Shown: positions 23,312-31,920 of the stretch, piece by piece
Position numbering within the stretch: position 1 is the first letter of the stretch
Layout: the number at the start of each line of letters is the position of its first letter
Assembly (NCBI GenBank): GCA_905236875.1
Contig: CAJOQT010000093.1
Location: 1-37,824 of the forward strand
From: an uncultured Prevotella sp.
GTDB lineage: Bacteria > Bacteroidota > Bacteroidia > Bacteroidales > Bacteroidaceae
DNA: 37,824 nt
Direction: 5' to 3'
Program-made: the position numbers and the translations under genes
The notes under the pieces: model-generated
Database searches by the model: none
Told to the model about the DNA's origin: nothing
What the model saw: the letters and a program-made list of their open reading frames with translations, nothing else

Positions 23312-24800
23312 GAAGAAGGTTGTGATAATCGGTGCCGGACTGGGTGGCTTGTCATGCGGTGTCATCCTGTCGAAGAACGGGTACGAGGTGACTGTTCTGG
23401 AACAGTGTGCCCAGGCTGGCGGTTGTCTGCAATGCTTCACACGCCGTGGTGCCAAGTTCGAGACCGGTATGCACTTCATCGGTAGTGCGTCAGAGGGACA
23501 GACGCTGGACAGGTTGCTGTGTTATCTGGAAGTCAGGAAGGACATCAGCCTCTCTCAGTTGGATCCGTCAGGCTACGAAGTCATCTCGCTAAACGGCCGT
23601 CAGTACCGCTTTGCCAATGGACGTGAGGCTTTCATCGAACAGATGTCGGATTATTTTCCCCATGAACGAGAGCATCTTATCCGGTATTTCAATCTGGTGG
23701 AGAAGGTGGCTGGAGCCTCATCGCTTCACTCCTTAAAGTATGCGAAGACAGATACGGCCGTCAATACCGAGTATCAGTTACGCTCTATCAATGAAGTGAT
23801 TGACGAGACCATCAGCGACCCCCTGTTGGCCAAGGTGCTGGTAGGCAACCTGCCGCTGTATGCTGCCGAAAAGGACAAGACACCGTTCTCTACCCATGCC
23901 TTCATCATGGACTTCTACAACCAGAGCGCCTATCGTGTGGTGGGAGGCAGCGATGCCATCGCCTCTTCGATGATCAGGACGATTGAACGTTATGGCGGAC
24001 GGGTGCTCACAGACTGTAAGGCATTGAAAATCACGTGTGACGAGTATCAGGCAACAGGAGTGGAATGCGGCGAGGGACAATGGCTGCCTGCCGACTACGT
24101 TATTTCAGGCATCCACCCCATGCGGACGCTTGAACTGATTGACTCCAAGCTGATTCGTCCTGCCTTCCGCAACAGAATCAACTCTATTCCCCAAACGGTA
24201 GGAGGCTTCTCTGTCTATCTGGAGTTCAAGGAAGACAGCATGCCCTACATGAACCACAATTTCTACGGTTACAACACCGACACTCCCTGGGGTTGTGAGC
24301 ATTACGACGAATCCGTTTGGCCGAAAGGCTTCCTATATATGCACTTCTGTCAGCAGCCAAGTCCCCGATATGCCAAGACGGGTGTCATCCTGTCGTATAT
24401 GCAGATGTCGGAAGTCGAGAAGTATGATGCTGGACAGGGGAGAAGGAAGGAGGGGTATGCCGCCTTCAAACATGAAAAGGCCGAACGCCTGATTGATGCC
24501 GTAGAGCAACACCTGCCAGGTCTCCGGCAGTGTATCAGGCACTATTACACCTCGACACCTCTCACTTATCGTGACTATACGGGTACGGAAGGAGGCTCCA
24601 TGTATGGCATTGCGAAGGATGTTCATCTGGGTTCTGCCTGCCGGGTACCCCACAGAACCCGTATTCCCAACGTCTTCCAGACAGGTCAGAACATCAACAG
24701 CCACGGCATGCTGGGAGTGCTTGTCGGAACCATCGTGACCTGTAGTGAGCTGTTGACAGCAAAAACCATCTATGAACAGATACAAAACAACAAAGAATAA
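23304..24800 (+). CDS. CrtI-like FAD oxidoreductase 1
   Basis: A 498-residue flavoprotein of the phytoene desaturase/CrtI-retinol saturase family. The FAD-binding GAGLGGLSCG starts near residue 10, an acidic end (VTVLEQ) follows, then GGCLQCFTRRGAKFETGMH, and a C-terminal HGMLGVLVGTIVTCSELL region completes the dinucleotide site. In carotenoid pathways such enzymes introduce or isomerise double bonds; in flexirubin-type clusters their substrate is not settled. It overlaps the previous gene by 8 bases and lies 3 bases before a paralogue, with which it may form a pair. Confidence 0.85.
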   Translation: MCKKKVVIIGAGLGGLSCGVILSKNGYEVTVLEQCAQAGGCLQCFTRRGAKFETGMHFIGSASEGQTLDRLLCYLEVRKDISLSQLDPSGYEVISLNGRQYRFANGREAFIEQMSDYFPHEREHLIRYFNLVEKVAGASSLHSLKYAKTDTAVNTEYQLRSINEVIDETISDPLLAKVLVGNLPLYAAEKDKTPFSTHAFIMDFYNQSAYRVVGGSDAIASSMIRTIERYGGRVLTDCKALKITCDEYQATGVECGEGQWLPADYVISGIHPMRTLELIDSKLIRPAFRNRINSIPQTVGGFSVYLEFKEDSMPYMNHNFYGYNTDTPWGCEHYDESVWPKGFLYMHFCQQPSPRYAKTGVILSYMQMSEVEKYDAGQGRRKEGYAAFKHEKAERLIDAVEQHLPGLRQCIRHYYTSTPLTYRDYTGTEGGSMYGIAKDVHLGSACRVPHRTRIPNVFQTGQNINSHGMLGVLVGTIVTCSELLTAKTIYEQIQNNKE

Positions 24801-24803
24801 GGT

Positions 24804-26318
24804 ATGAAGCAGAGCGTAGTAATCATCGGCGCAGGACTGGGCGGACTGTTTACTGGTGCCATACTGGCGAAAGAAGGCTTCCAAGTTACCGTGCTGGAGA
24901 AGAATGCCACCATAGGCGGCGGACTGCAGAGCTTCCGGCGCTTTGGGGAGACCTTCGACACTGGCATGCACGTCATTGGCGGTATGCAGAAGGGCGGCAA
25001 CATCCGTAGGATATGTAACTATCTGGGTGTGCTTGGAAAGATGCAGATACTCGATGTTGACGATGACTGCACAGACCGGCTCTACTTTGCCGAGGATCAT
25101 ACGTTCTATACCATCAGCAAGGGTAAAGAAGGCTTTATCCGTTCCTTGGCAGCTTACTTTCCAGAAGAAGAGGAGCATTTGCGACAATACGTCGAGGCCG
25201 TTTTCTCGATCACGGAGAAGGTAGATCTTTTCAACCTGCGTCCTTCGGAAGGCTACCTGAACCTGTTTAACAACTCTGAGACGTTCCTGACGGCTGCCGA
25301 TGAATTTATTGCCCAGTATGTGCAGAACCAGCGGTTACGCAGTGTGCTGGCCTACATGAATCCGTTGTATGGTGGCCGTGCCCACCAGACACCAGCCTAT
25401 ATCCATGCCATCATCAGCACGCTCTATATCAACGGTGCCAGCCGTTTTATAGATGGCAGCCACCACTTTGCCGACCTGTTGGCAACAGTCATTAGAGAAA
25501 ATGGCGGCCAAGTGATTCCCAACGACGCTGTGGAATGGATTGAGGTAAACGACTCCAAGCTCGTGGAATATGTCAGGACGGTCAGCGGAAAGACCTATCG
25601 GGCCGACTACTATATCTCTGCCATCCATCCCTGTACCATGTTCCGACTCATGGACGAGAAAGCTCTGCCCAAAGCCTATAGGAACCGGCTGGACTCCATA
25701 CCGAATGCCTATTCAGCCTTCTCGCTCTACATAAAGCTGAAGGAGAACACTTTTCCCTATATCAACCACTCAGAGTACTACATGACGCACTATGCCGACA
25801 TCTGGCAGATAGACAACACAGACAAGCCCTGGCCGTTGGGATTCCTCTTCATGACACCTCCTGTCAGTCAACAGGGAGCCTATAGCCGCAAGGCACTGGT
25901 TACGGCACCCATGCCCTTTGAGATGGTGAGAAGATACGATGCCGGGTCATCAAAGAAGAGAGGCCCTGGCTACGAACAATGGAAACAAGAGCATACCGAG
26001 CGGCTGCTTACAATGATAGAAGAGATACACCCGGGATTCCGCCACTGTATAGAAGCTGTGAACTCTGCCTCGCCGCTGACCATCCGCGACTTCTATGGGG
26101 TCAAGGACGGAAGCATCAGCGGCTTCAGCAAGGACTGCCGTAACATAGCCTTGTCGCAGGTACCTGTGGTAACAAAGATAAAAAACCTCCTGCTCACAGG
26201 CCAGAACAATAACCTGCATGGCTTCTGCGGTGTTCCGCTGACGGCCATCAACACCTGTGAGGCCCTGCTGGGCAACAACTACATTATCCATAAGATTAAC
26301 GAATGCAAAGAAGAATAG
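24804..26318 (+). CDS. CrtI-like FAD oxidoreductase 2
   Basis: A 504-residue paralogue of the preceding gene with the same layout: GAGLGGLFTG near residue 9, VTVLEKNATIGGGLQSF, TGMHVIGGMQKGG, a long middle domain and a C-terminal TGQNNNLHGFCGVPLTAI segment. Divergence is large enough that the two are not a recent duplication. Both could act on polyene or carotenoid-like chains, or as a desaturase and an isomerase. It overlaps the following hydrolase gene by 16 bases, which shows tight translational coupling. Confidence 0.85.
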   Translation: MKQSVVIIGAGLGGLFTGAILAKEGFQVTVLEKNATIGGGLQSFRRFGETFDTGMHVIGGMQKGGNIRRICNYLGVLGKMQILDVDDDCTDRLYFAEDHTFYTISKGKEGFIRSLAAYFPEEEEHLRQYVEAVFSITEKVDLFNLRPSEGYLNLFNNSETFLTAADEFIAQYVQNQRLRSVLAYMNPLYGGRAHQTPAYIHAIISTLYINGASRFIDGSHHFADLLATVIRENGGQVIPNDAVEWIEVNDSKLVEYVRTVSGKTYRADYYISAIHPCTMFRLMDEKALPKAYRNRLDSIPNAYSAFSLYIKLKENTFPYINHSEYYMTHYADIWQIDNTDKPWPLGFLFMTPPVSQQGAYSRKALVTAPMPFEMVRRYDAGSSKKRGPGYEQWKQEHTERLLTMIEEIHPGFRHCIEAVNSASPLTIRDFYGVKDGSISGFSKDCRNIALSQVPVVTKIKNLLLTGQNNNLHGFCGVPLTAINTCEALLGNNYIIHKINECKEE

Positions 26319-27103
26319 CCATTATGTTGCTGATGCTGGCAGTCCACCTGTGCCTACAAGCTCAACAACGACTGACACCCTATCTGGCATCGGGCACAGA
26401 CAACACCGCCATCATCGTGTGTCCTGGTGGCAGCTATTTCTGGCACGACTCGATGACAGAGGGTCATGACGTGGCACAATGGTTACAGCAGAACGGCATC
26501 TCGGGCTTCGTCCTCAACTACCGGACGGCCATGGTGCCGGCCTTCATCCTGCATTTCAGACTCATCTTCCGAGGCAACCGCTATCCCGACCCGCAGGATG
26601 ACCTGCGCGATGCCCTGCAATACCTCCGACAACATGCAGAAGAACTGGGTATCGATGCCCGTAAGATAGGCGTGATAGGCTTTTCGGCAGGCGGTCATCT
26701 TGCCGTTTCCTCACTGGAGCTGTTCCCTATAGAGGAGCGTCCGGCCTTTGTTGCATCCATCTATCCTGTTGTCACCATGACAGAGGAGTGTGTACATAAA
26801 CGCTCACGCAGAGGGTTGCTTGGGGATTCAAGGGTAGGAAATGAGGAACTACGTGACCTGTTGTCGCTGGAACGCCATGTTCCTGCTGACTGTCCACCCG
26901 TCTTCCTCGTCAACTGCAAAGATGATCCTGTGGTGGATTACCGTAACTCCGAACTGCTTGACTCGGCCTTGACCGCACAGCATATCGACCACCGCTACAT
27001 CCAGTATGCTACAGGCGGACACGGTTTTGGTGCCAGCGACGTGAAAGGCACTGCTGAATGTCGTCAGTGGCGCAACGCCTTTCTGGAGTGGCTACGCCGA
27101 TAG
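26303..27103 (+). CDS. Secreted alpha/beta hydrolase (esterase-like)
   Basis: A 266-residue serine hydrolase with signal peptide MQRRIAIMLLMLAVHLCLQAQ. The nucleophile elbow is GFSAGGHL, the acid is in NCKDDPVV and the His in TGGHGFG; the oxyanion region is VCPGGSY, as in the acetyl-xylan-esterase/carboxylesterase-like BD-FAE group. It should hydrolyse an ester in the periplasm or at the surface. In this cluster it might trim or transfer the polyene ester, but that is inference. After it lie two copies of a promoter-bearing repeat. Confidence 0.82.
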   Translation: MQRRIAIMLLMLAVHLCLQAQQRLTPYLASGTDNTAIIVCPGGSYFWHDSMTEGHDVAQWLQQNGISGFVLNYRTAMVPAFILHFRLIFRGNRYPDPQDDLRDALQYLRQHAEELGIDARKIGVIGFSAGGHLAVSSLELFPIEERPAFVASIYPVVTMTEECVHKRSRRGLLGDSRVGNEELRDLLSLERHVPADCPPVFLVNCKDDPVVDYRNSELLDSALTAQHIDHRYIQYATGGHGFGASDVKGTAECRQWRNAFLEWLRR

Positions 27104-27246
27104 GAAATGAAAATAAATGAAGATTTATTTTGCATTTCGCTCGGTTTGCACTAACTTTGAGGCTGTGCCTCTTAGTCAGGCTTCACCTCGGAAATGAAAA
27201 TAAATGAGGATTTATTTTGCATTTCGCTCGGTTTGCACTAACTTTG
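27103..27246 (+). repeat. Two 57-bp direct repeats, each ending in a promoter
   Basis: The segments 27103-27159 and 27190-27246 differ at one base. Each contains TTTG (27129-27132; 27216-27219), a 19-base spacer and TAACTTTG (27152-27159; 27239-27246), a full Bacteroidota promoter. The TTTTGCATTTCGCTCGGTTT part resembles the extension of the 79-base repeat at psd and birA. A second transcription unit inside the cluster probably begins here. Confidence 0.85.
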
Positions 27247-27261
27247 CGCCTTAGAAACAAT

Positions 27262-28197
27262 ATGAAGAGAGAAAAAACAGACAACAATATAGTCCTGGCT
27301 CCGTTCGATGAGAGCCTGCCGCCGCAGAAACGGATGGAGACCGTTATTGAACTGTCGCAATTGGTGACGAAGATAGTGACCTACGTCATCTGTTATACCA
27401 TTGTCAACCATGAAGAGCTGTTCAATGATGAACGGAAATCCATTGCCCATGCCTTTCTGCAAAGGGTGACCACCACCCACATGTGCAATCACAAGCTGAC
27501 TGAAGAGGGACTTGTATATAAGTATAACGGCGAGTCGTTCCACCTGCACGAGGAATATAAGACGATGACGCTGACAAGGAGCGTCTATGAGCATCTTGCC
27601 ATGTTCTATTTCCTGTATGAACATCCTAAAACGGCCGAAGAACGGGACCTCGTATGGAAATACTGGAAGATTAACAGCAAGAAGAACCTGCTTGACTATC
27701 ATGCTGAGGGAGAAAGCTCTCTCGTTGAAGAACAGCAGAAGATACAGGAAGAACTGAAACTGCTGAGGGACGAGATACTGACATCGCCATTGGGAAAGAC
27801 ATGTTATGCAGAACTGGCAGAATGGACGAAGCCCCGAAGCCGTCCTCATAACGGGAGCATCGAGTTTGTCTGGGAGAAAGGAGAATATGCCGTCAGGAAA
27901 GTACCCTTCAGCCAGGCATGGAAGTATTTGTTCCGAAGCGAGGACATGGCACTGATGTACCGTCATCTCAGCATGCATTGCCATCCGGAATACAACGGGT
28001 TGCTTCAGTTTCAGCATCAGTCGGCATCTGTCGAGGGTGAAGACTGTATTCCGTTGTACCTCTCATGCAGCTTCCTGGCCATTCTGTGCAGACTGTTCCT
28101 GAAGATGGTTCCCAATGGCAGGGATGTCATCAAAGGTGAATTCAGTCAACGTGACCAGTCCATATTTTATGCCATATCACAGATGTTCAAGGAATGA
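27262..28197 (+). CDS. Protein of unknown function in the polyene cluster
   Basis: A 311-residue, mostly helical soluble protein that I do not recognise. I start at the ATG at 27262, 16 bases after the second repeat promoter; the 15 residues upstream in frame are promoter DNA. The C-terminal part (LMYRHLSMHCHPEYNGLLQF) with its H-x5-H pattern and many charged helices faintly recalls the DUF5677/HEPN-like helical proteins, but this is weak. There is no signal peptide or clear membrane segment. It is not a usual member of aryl-polyene clusters and begins the second promoter unit. Confidence 0.6.
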   Translation: MKREKTDNNIVLAPFDESLPPQKRMETVIELSQLVTKIVTYVICYTIVNHEELFNDERKSIAHAFLQRVTTTHMCNHKLTEEGLVYKYNGESFHLHEEYKTMTLTRSVYEHLAMFYFLYEHPKTAEERDLVWKYWKINSKKNLLDYHAEGESSLVEEQQKIQEELKLLRDEILTSPLGKTCYAELAEWTKPRSRPHNGSIEFVWEKGEYAVRKVPFSQAWKYLFRSEDMALMYRHLSMHCHPEYNGLLQFQHQSASVEGEDCIPLYLSCSFLAILCRLFLKMVPNGRDVIKGEFSQRDQSIFYAISQMFKE

Positions 28198-28226
28198 GCA
28201 CACTACCCACTAAATGATAGCGACTT

Positions 28227-29357
28227 ATGAAGAAGAACCCCAAGTTTGACGATATACGACCGTACTACGAAGACGAAATCCATGAAGCCATGAAGCGGAT
28301 AGCGGCCAGCGAGGTCTTTCCGCTGGTTGCCTCGTATGTCTATCCGGACATGCCCATCGAGGCTGTACGTGAGCGTGTTGCCGGTTTCACGACTACCCGT
28401 GAGTTCCAGCATGACACCATGCGGCGTGTGAACGAGCAGGTCATAGCCCGTAGCATCAGCGAGTTCACCTGTTCGGGTATTGAGCGGCTTGATCCGAAGA
28501 AACAATACCTCTACGTGTCGAATCATCGTGACATCATGCTCGACTCCAGCCTGCTGCAGTATTTCTTTGTCGTCAACGGCTTTGAGACGACGGAGATCAC
28601 GTTTGGTGCCAACCTCATGATGAACCCCTTGATTATCGACATAGGCAAGGCAAACAAGATGTTCAAGGTGGAACGGCCGGGAGGCAGCATCAAAGAGTTC
28701 TACCAAAGCTCCCTGCATCTGTCGGAGTACATCCGTTACGTCATCACGGAGAAGGGACAGTCGGTGTGGATAGCACAGCGTAACGGGCGTACAAAGAATG
28801 GCATCGATGCTACAGATCAGGGCATTATCAAGATGTTCTGCATGAGTGAGCCCAAAGACAAGATCAAGGCACTGGCCGACCTGAATATCGTACCCGTGTC
28901 CATCTCCTACGAATGGGAGTCGTGCGACATCCTGAAGGCTCTCGAACTCTACGAGTCGCAATATACCCGCTATACCAAGAAGCCTGGCGAAGACCTGAAC
29001 AGCATCCTTACAGGCATACTGCGATACAAGGGAAGGGTACATATTGAACTGTGCGAACCTGTCTCGGTGGCCGAGTTGTCTGCCTTCGAACATCAGACGA
29101 ACAACGAATATCACAAGTCGGTAGCCAGACTGATTGATCGCCGTATCAATACAGCCTATCATCTCTATCCCAACAACTACATTGCCCACGACCTGCTCTA
29201 TGGCAGTATGAAGTACCGTTCCATGTACACGGAAGAACAGCGTCAGGCTTTCCTCAAGCGTTTGGCCAAGCTCGACAGATACGATGAGACATGCGACGTG
29301 GAACAGCTGAAGGAGATTTTTACCGCTATCTACGCAAACCCCATTGACAACAAATGA
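28227..29357 (+). CDS. Glycerol-phosphate-type acyltransferase (PlsC superfamily)
   Basis: A 376-residue acyltransferase of a type common in Bacteroidota. The motif is VSNHRDIMLDSSLL, where His-Arg-Asp-x3-Asp stands for the classical NHxxxxD, with the last Asp one residue later than in PlsC. The block WIAQRNGRTKNGIDATDQGI corresponds to the usual E-G-T-R substrate motif region, typical of this subgroup. It may acylate a glycerol or sugar phosphate with a polyene or fatty chain. It overlaps the start of the exporter gene by 4 bases (ATGA). Confidence 0.8.
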   Translation: MKKNPKFDDIRPYYEDEIHEAMKRIAASEVFPLVASYVYPDMPIEAVRERVAGFTTTREFQHDTMRRVNEQVIARSISEFTCSGIERLDPKKQYLYVSNHRDIMLDSSLLQYFFVVNGFETTEITFGANLMMNPLIIDIGKANKMFKVERPGGSIKEFYQSSLHLSEYIRYVITEKGQSVWIAQRNGRTKNGIDATDQGIIKMFCMSEPKDKIKALADLNIVPVSISYEWESCDILKALELYESQYTRYTKKPGEDLNSILTGILRYKGRVHIELCEPVSVAELSAFEHQTNNEYHKSVARLIDRRINTAYHLYPNNYIAHDLLYGSMKYRSMYTEEQRQAFLKRLAKLDRYDETCDVEQLKEIFTAIYANPIDNK

Positions 29358-31594
29358 TTATCCGGCTCTACGACTTCCTGAAATGCCATAAGGCACTGCG
29401 CATCCTGTCACTTGTGCTGCTCACGGCTATATTGCTCGGACTGGCACTCACACAGTCCTATCAGGAGGATATCTCTGCCTTCCTGCCCCTGAACAGCAAG
29501 TATCAGGAGTCATTGCGTGTATATCAGGAAACGTCGGGTGCCAACCGGATATTCGCCATATTCACCTCCACCAGCCCCGACTCCACCACACAGACCATTG
29601 ATCGCTTTGTCTCCATTGTCGAACGCAGGGACACAAGTCACATGGTGCAAGACCTGACAAGTCAGATAGACCTGGAGAAAGCATCCGGTATTGCTGAAGA
29701 GCTGTATAGCAACATACCTTATCTGTTAAGCGACGAAGACTATCAGCGCATAGACAGCCTGCTTGATGAACCCGACTACATATCCGAACAGTTGATTCGT
29801 GACAAGCAGATGCTGATGTTCCCTGTGTCCGGACTCCTGCAGGACAACCTGCAGCGTGACCCGCTCAATCTCTATACACCAACCGTTGCCCGACTCAGCG
29901 GAGCACATGCCGACGTGGCCTACGAAGACTACAATGGCTATATCTTCACGCCCGACATGAGCCGTGCCATAGTCATGATGACCTCACCCTTCGGAGCCAG
30001 CGAGACGGAGAAGAACGCCCAGCTCCTCACCCTCCTTGAGCAGGCCGCTCAAGAGTGTCTGACGGCTTCCCCGTCAGAATCAGTCAGTATCCACTTCACC
30101 GGAGGCCCCGTCATTGCCGTCGGCAATGCCCGACAAATCAAGACCGACAGCCTGATTGCAATATCGCTGGCCGTCATCCTCATCGTGGCACTATTATATT
30201 ACGTCTTCCGTAAGTGGGGAAACCTGTTGCTCATTGTCATCAGCATCGCTTGGGGATGGCTGTTTGCCATGGGTATGCTCGCGCTCATCCATGACAACGT
30301 ATCCATCATCGTTATTGGCATGTCCTCCATCATCGTGGGCATCGCCGTCAACTATCCGCTGCACCTCATAGCCCACTTGCAACACACGCCTGACATACGT
30401 TTGGCACTGAAGGAGATTGTAAAACCTCTCGTTGTGGGCAACATCACTACCGTTGGTGCCTTCCTCGCACTTGTTCCCCTACAGTCGGCAGCACTGCGCG
30501 ACCTGGGACTGTTCAGTTCGTTGCTGCTCATTGGCACCATCCTATTCGTCCTCATCTGGCTGCCGCATTTCGTTATACCTCCCCTCTCACCCCTCCCCCT
30601 CGGGGGAGTTGGAGGGGGGTCTTGTTCTCCCCCTAAACAGGGGGAGTTAGAGAGGGCCCGGGGTCGGGTCGGTGAGACCCCCTCTAAACGCTGGGTAGTA
30701 GTGGCCATCGTTCTGCTGACAGTCTTCTTCGGGTATTTCAGCCTTGACACCACGTTCGATGCCAATATCGGCCACATCAACTATATGAGCGACGAGCAGC
30801 GGGCCGATCTTGCGCTTTTGGCATCCGGTAGTCCCGGCAGCACGGGTAAAAGACTTGTCGTAACATCTGACTCCACGCTCGAGAACTCACTCGACGAGAG
30901 CAGGATAGAGCGTTGGAACGCCTTTGTCAATAAGTATGGCAAGCAATTGCAACTTACCGTTGACAGCCTTGCAAAGGCAGAAGGCTTTGCCCCCGGTACC
31001 TTCGACCCCTTCCTCAGTCAACTCACTACCAAACCTCCCCTCGGGGAGAGTCTGGGTAGGGGTTCCCTCCACCTCTACGAGTTGGATGTCGAAAGCATGA
31101 ACAGCGCCATCGCCACCAGCCTCTCCGATGACTTCAACTACATTGGCTGGGTATGCGGACTCATCGTCTTCTGCTTCCTTTGGTTCTCCTTCCGTAGCAT
31201 CAGGCTCGCCATCATCTCCTTCGTACCTATGGCAGTCAGCTGGATATGGATACTCGGACTCATGGCCATACTCGACATACAGTTCAACGTGGTCAACGTC
31301 ATCCTCGCCACCTTCATCTTCGGACAAGGCGACGATTACACCATCTTCATCACCGAGGGATGCCTCTATGAGCAACGGTACCATCGCCCCATGCTTGCCT
31401 CTTACAAAAACAGCATCATCATCTCGGCACTCATCATGTTCATCGGTATCGGAACACTCATCCTGGCACGCCATCCTGCACTCCACTCATTGGCCGAAGT
31501 CACCATCGTAGGCATGTTCTCCGTGGTCCTTATGGCCTGGCTGCTGCCGCCCATACTGTTCAAGTGGCTGGTAGCCCGCAACCTCACGCAGTAA
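29354..31594 (+). CDS. MMPL/RND-type exporter with in-frame repeat insertions
   Basis: A 746-residue membrane exporter of the MMPL/RND superfamily, probably the polyene exporter (ApeN-like). One N-terminal helix (about residues 17-34) is followed by a periplasmic domain, a five-helix block near residues 268-410, a second periplasmic domain, and a second helix block to the end (GQGDDYTIFITEGCLYE near residue 659). Between the halves, residues about 411-449 (PLSPLPLGGVGGGSCSPPKQ...) are encoded by GC-rich palindromic repeats, and residues 557-575 (KPPLGESLGRGS) by a second one. Both lie in loops, and the frame is kept. Confidence 0.82.
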   Translation: MIIRLYDFLKCHKALRILSLVLLTAILLGLALTQSYQEDISAFLPLNSKYQESLRVYQETSGANRIFAIFTSTSPDSTTQTIDRFVSIVERRDTSHMVQDLTSQIDLEKASGIAEELYSNIPYLLSDEDYQRIDSLLDEPDYISEQLIRDKQMLMFPVSGLLQDNLQRDPLNLYTPTVARLSGAHADVAYEDYNGYIFTPDMSRAIVMMTSPFGASETEKNAQLLTLLEQAAQECLTASPSESVSIHFTGGPVIAVGNARQIKTDSLIAISLAVILIVALLYYVFRKWGNLLLIVISIAWGWLFAMGMLALIHDNVSIIVIGMSSIIVGIAVNYPLHLIAHLQHTPDIRLALKEIVKPLVVGNITTVGAFLALVPLQSAALRDLGLFSSLLLIGTILFVLIWLPHFVIPPLSPLPLGGVGGGSCSPPKQGELERARGRVGETPSKRWVVVAIVLLTVFFGYFSLDTTFDANIGHINYMSDEQRADLALLASGSPGSTGKRLVVTSDSTLENSLDESRIERWNAFVNKYGKQLQLTVDSLAKAEGFAPGTFDPFLSQLTTKPPLGESLGRGSLHLYELDVESMNSAIATSLSDDFNYIGWVCGLIVFCFLWFSFRSIRLAIISFVPMAVSWIWILGLMAILDIQFNVVNVILATFIFGQGDDYTIFITEGCLYEQRYHRPMLASYKNSIIISALIMFIGIGTLILARHPALHSLAEVTIVGMFSVVLMAWLLPPILFKWLVARNLTQ
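30584..30690 (+). repeat. GC-rich palindromic insertion in the exporter gene
   Basis: CCTCCCCCTCGGGGGAG-like and CTCCCCCTAAACAGGGGGAG (30628-30647) palindromes with flanks CTTGTTCT and TTAGAGAGGG, also found at 32875-32910 and 33349-33384. Read as SCSPPKQGELE in frame. Confidence 0.85.
31030..31066 (+). repeat. Short GC-rich palindromic insertion in the exporter gene
   Basis: AACCTCCCCTCGGGGAGAG and TCTGGGTAGGGGTTCC belong to the same CCTCCCC/GGGGAGG family and encode KPPLGESLGRGS in a loop of the second periplasmic domain. Confidence 0.65.
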
Positions 31595-31679
31595 TAAATC
31601 GAAAATCGAAAATCAGGACTCCGAGCCTTGCTCGCCTGAACACCGATAATAATAAATAATAAGTTAGGAAATCGTAAAT

Positions 31680-31904
31680 ATGAAAGAACATATCCGACAA
31701 CTGCTCGAAGACGCCCTGCCACTCGTTGACTTCGACTCTGATTTCCTCTTCAGCGAACTCGATTCACTGGGCGTGACAACCATCCTTATGACCCTGTCTG
31801 ACGAGTATGGCATACAACTCGATGCTGCCGATGCCACGCCGCGTAACCTCAAGACACTTGATGCCATCGTCGCTCTCGTCGAAAAGAAACTCCAGTCCAA
31901 GTAG
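31680..31904 (+). CDS. Acyl carrier protein 3
   Basis: A 74-residue carrier protein with site SELDSLGVTTI, Ser29 being the phosphopantetheine serine. It lies 16 bases before the adenylating ligase gene, so it is the likely partner for starter loading, in the way ApeH loads ApeE. It is shorter and more divergent than the other two ACPs. The 85-base gap before it is AT-rich spacer with a CGAAAATCGAAAATC repeat. Confidence 0.88.
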   Translation: MKEHIRQLLEDALPLVDFDSDFLFSELDSLGVTTILMTLSDEYGIQLDAADATPRNLKTLDAIVALVEKKLQSK

Positions 31905-31920
31905 CCCTTGAAGCCCCGTC

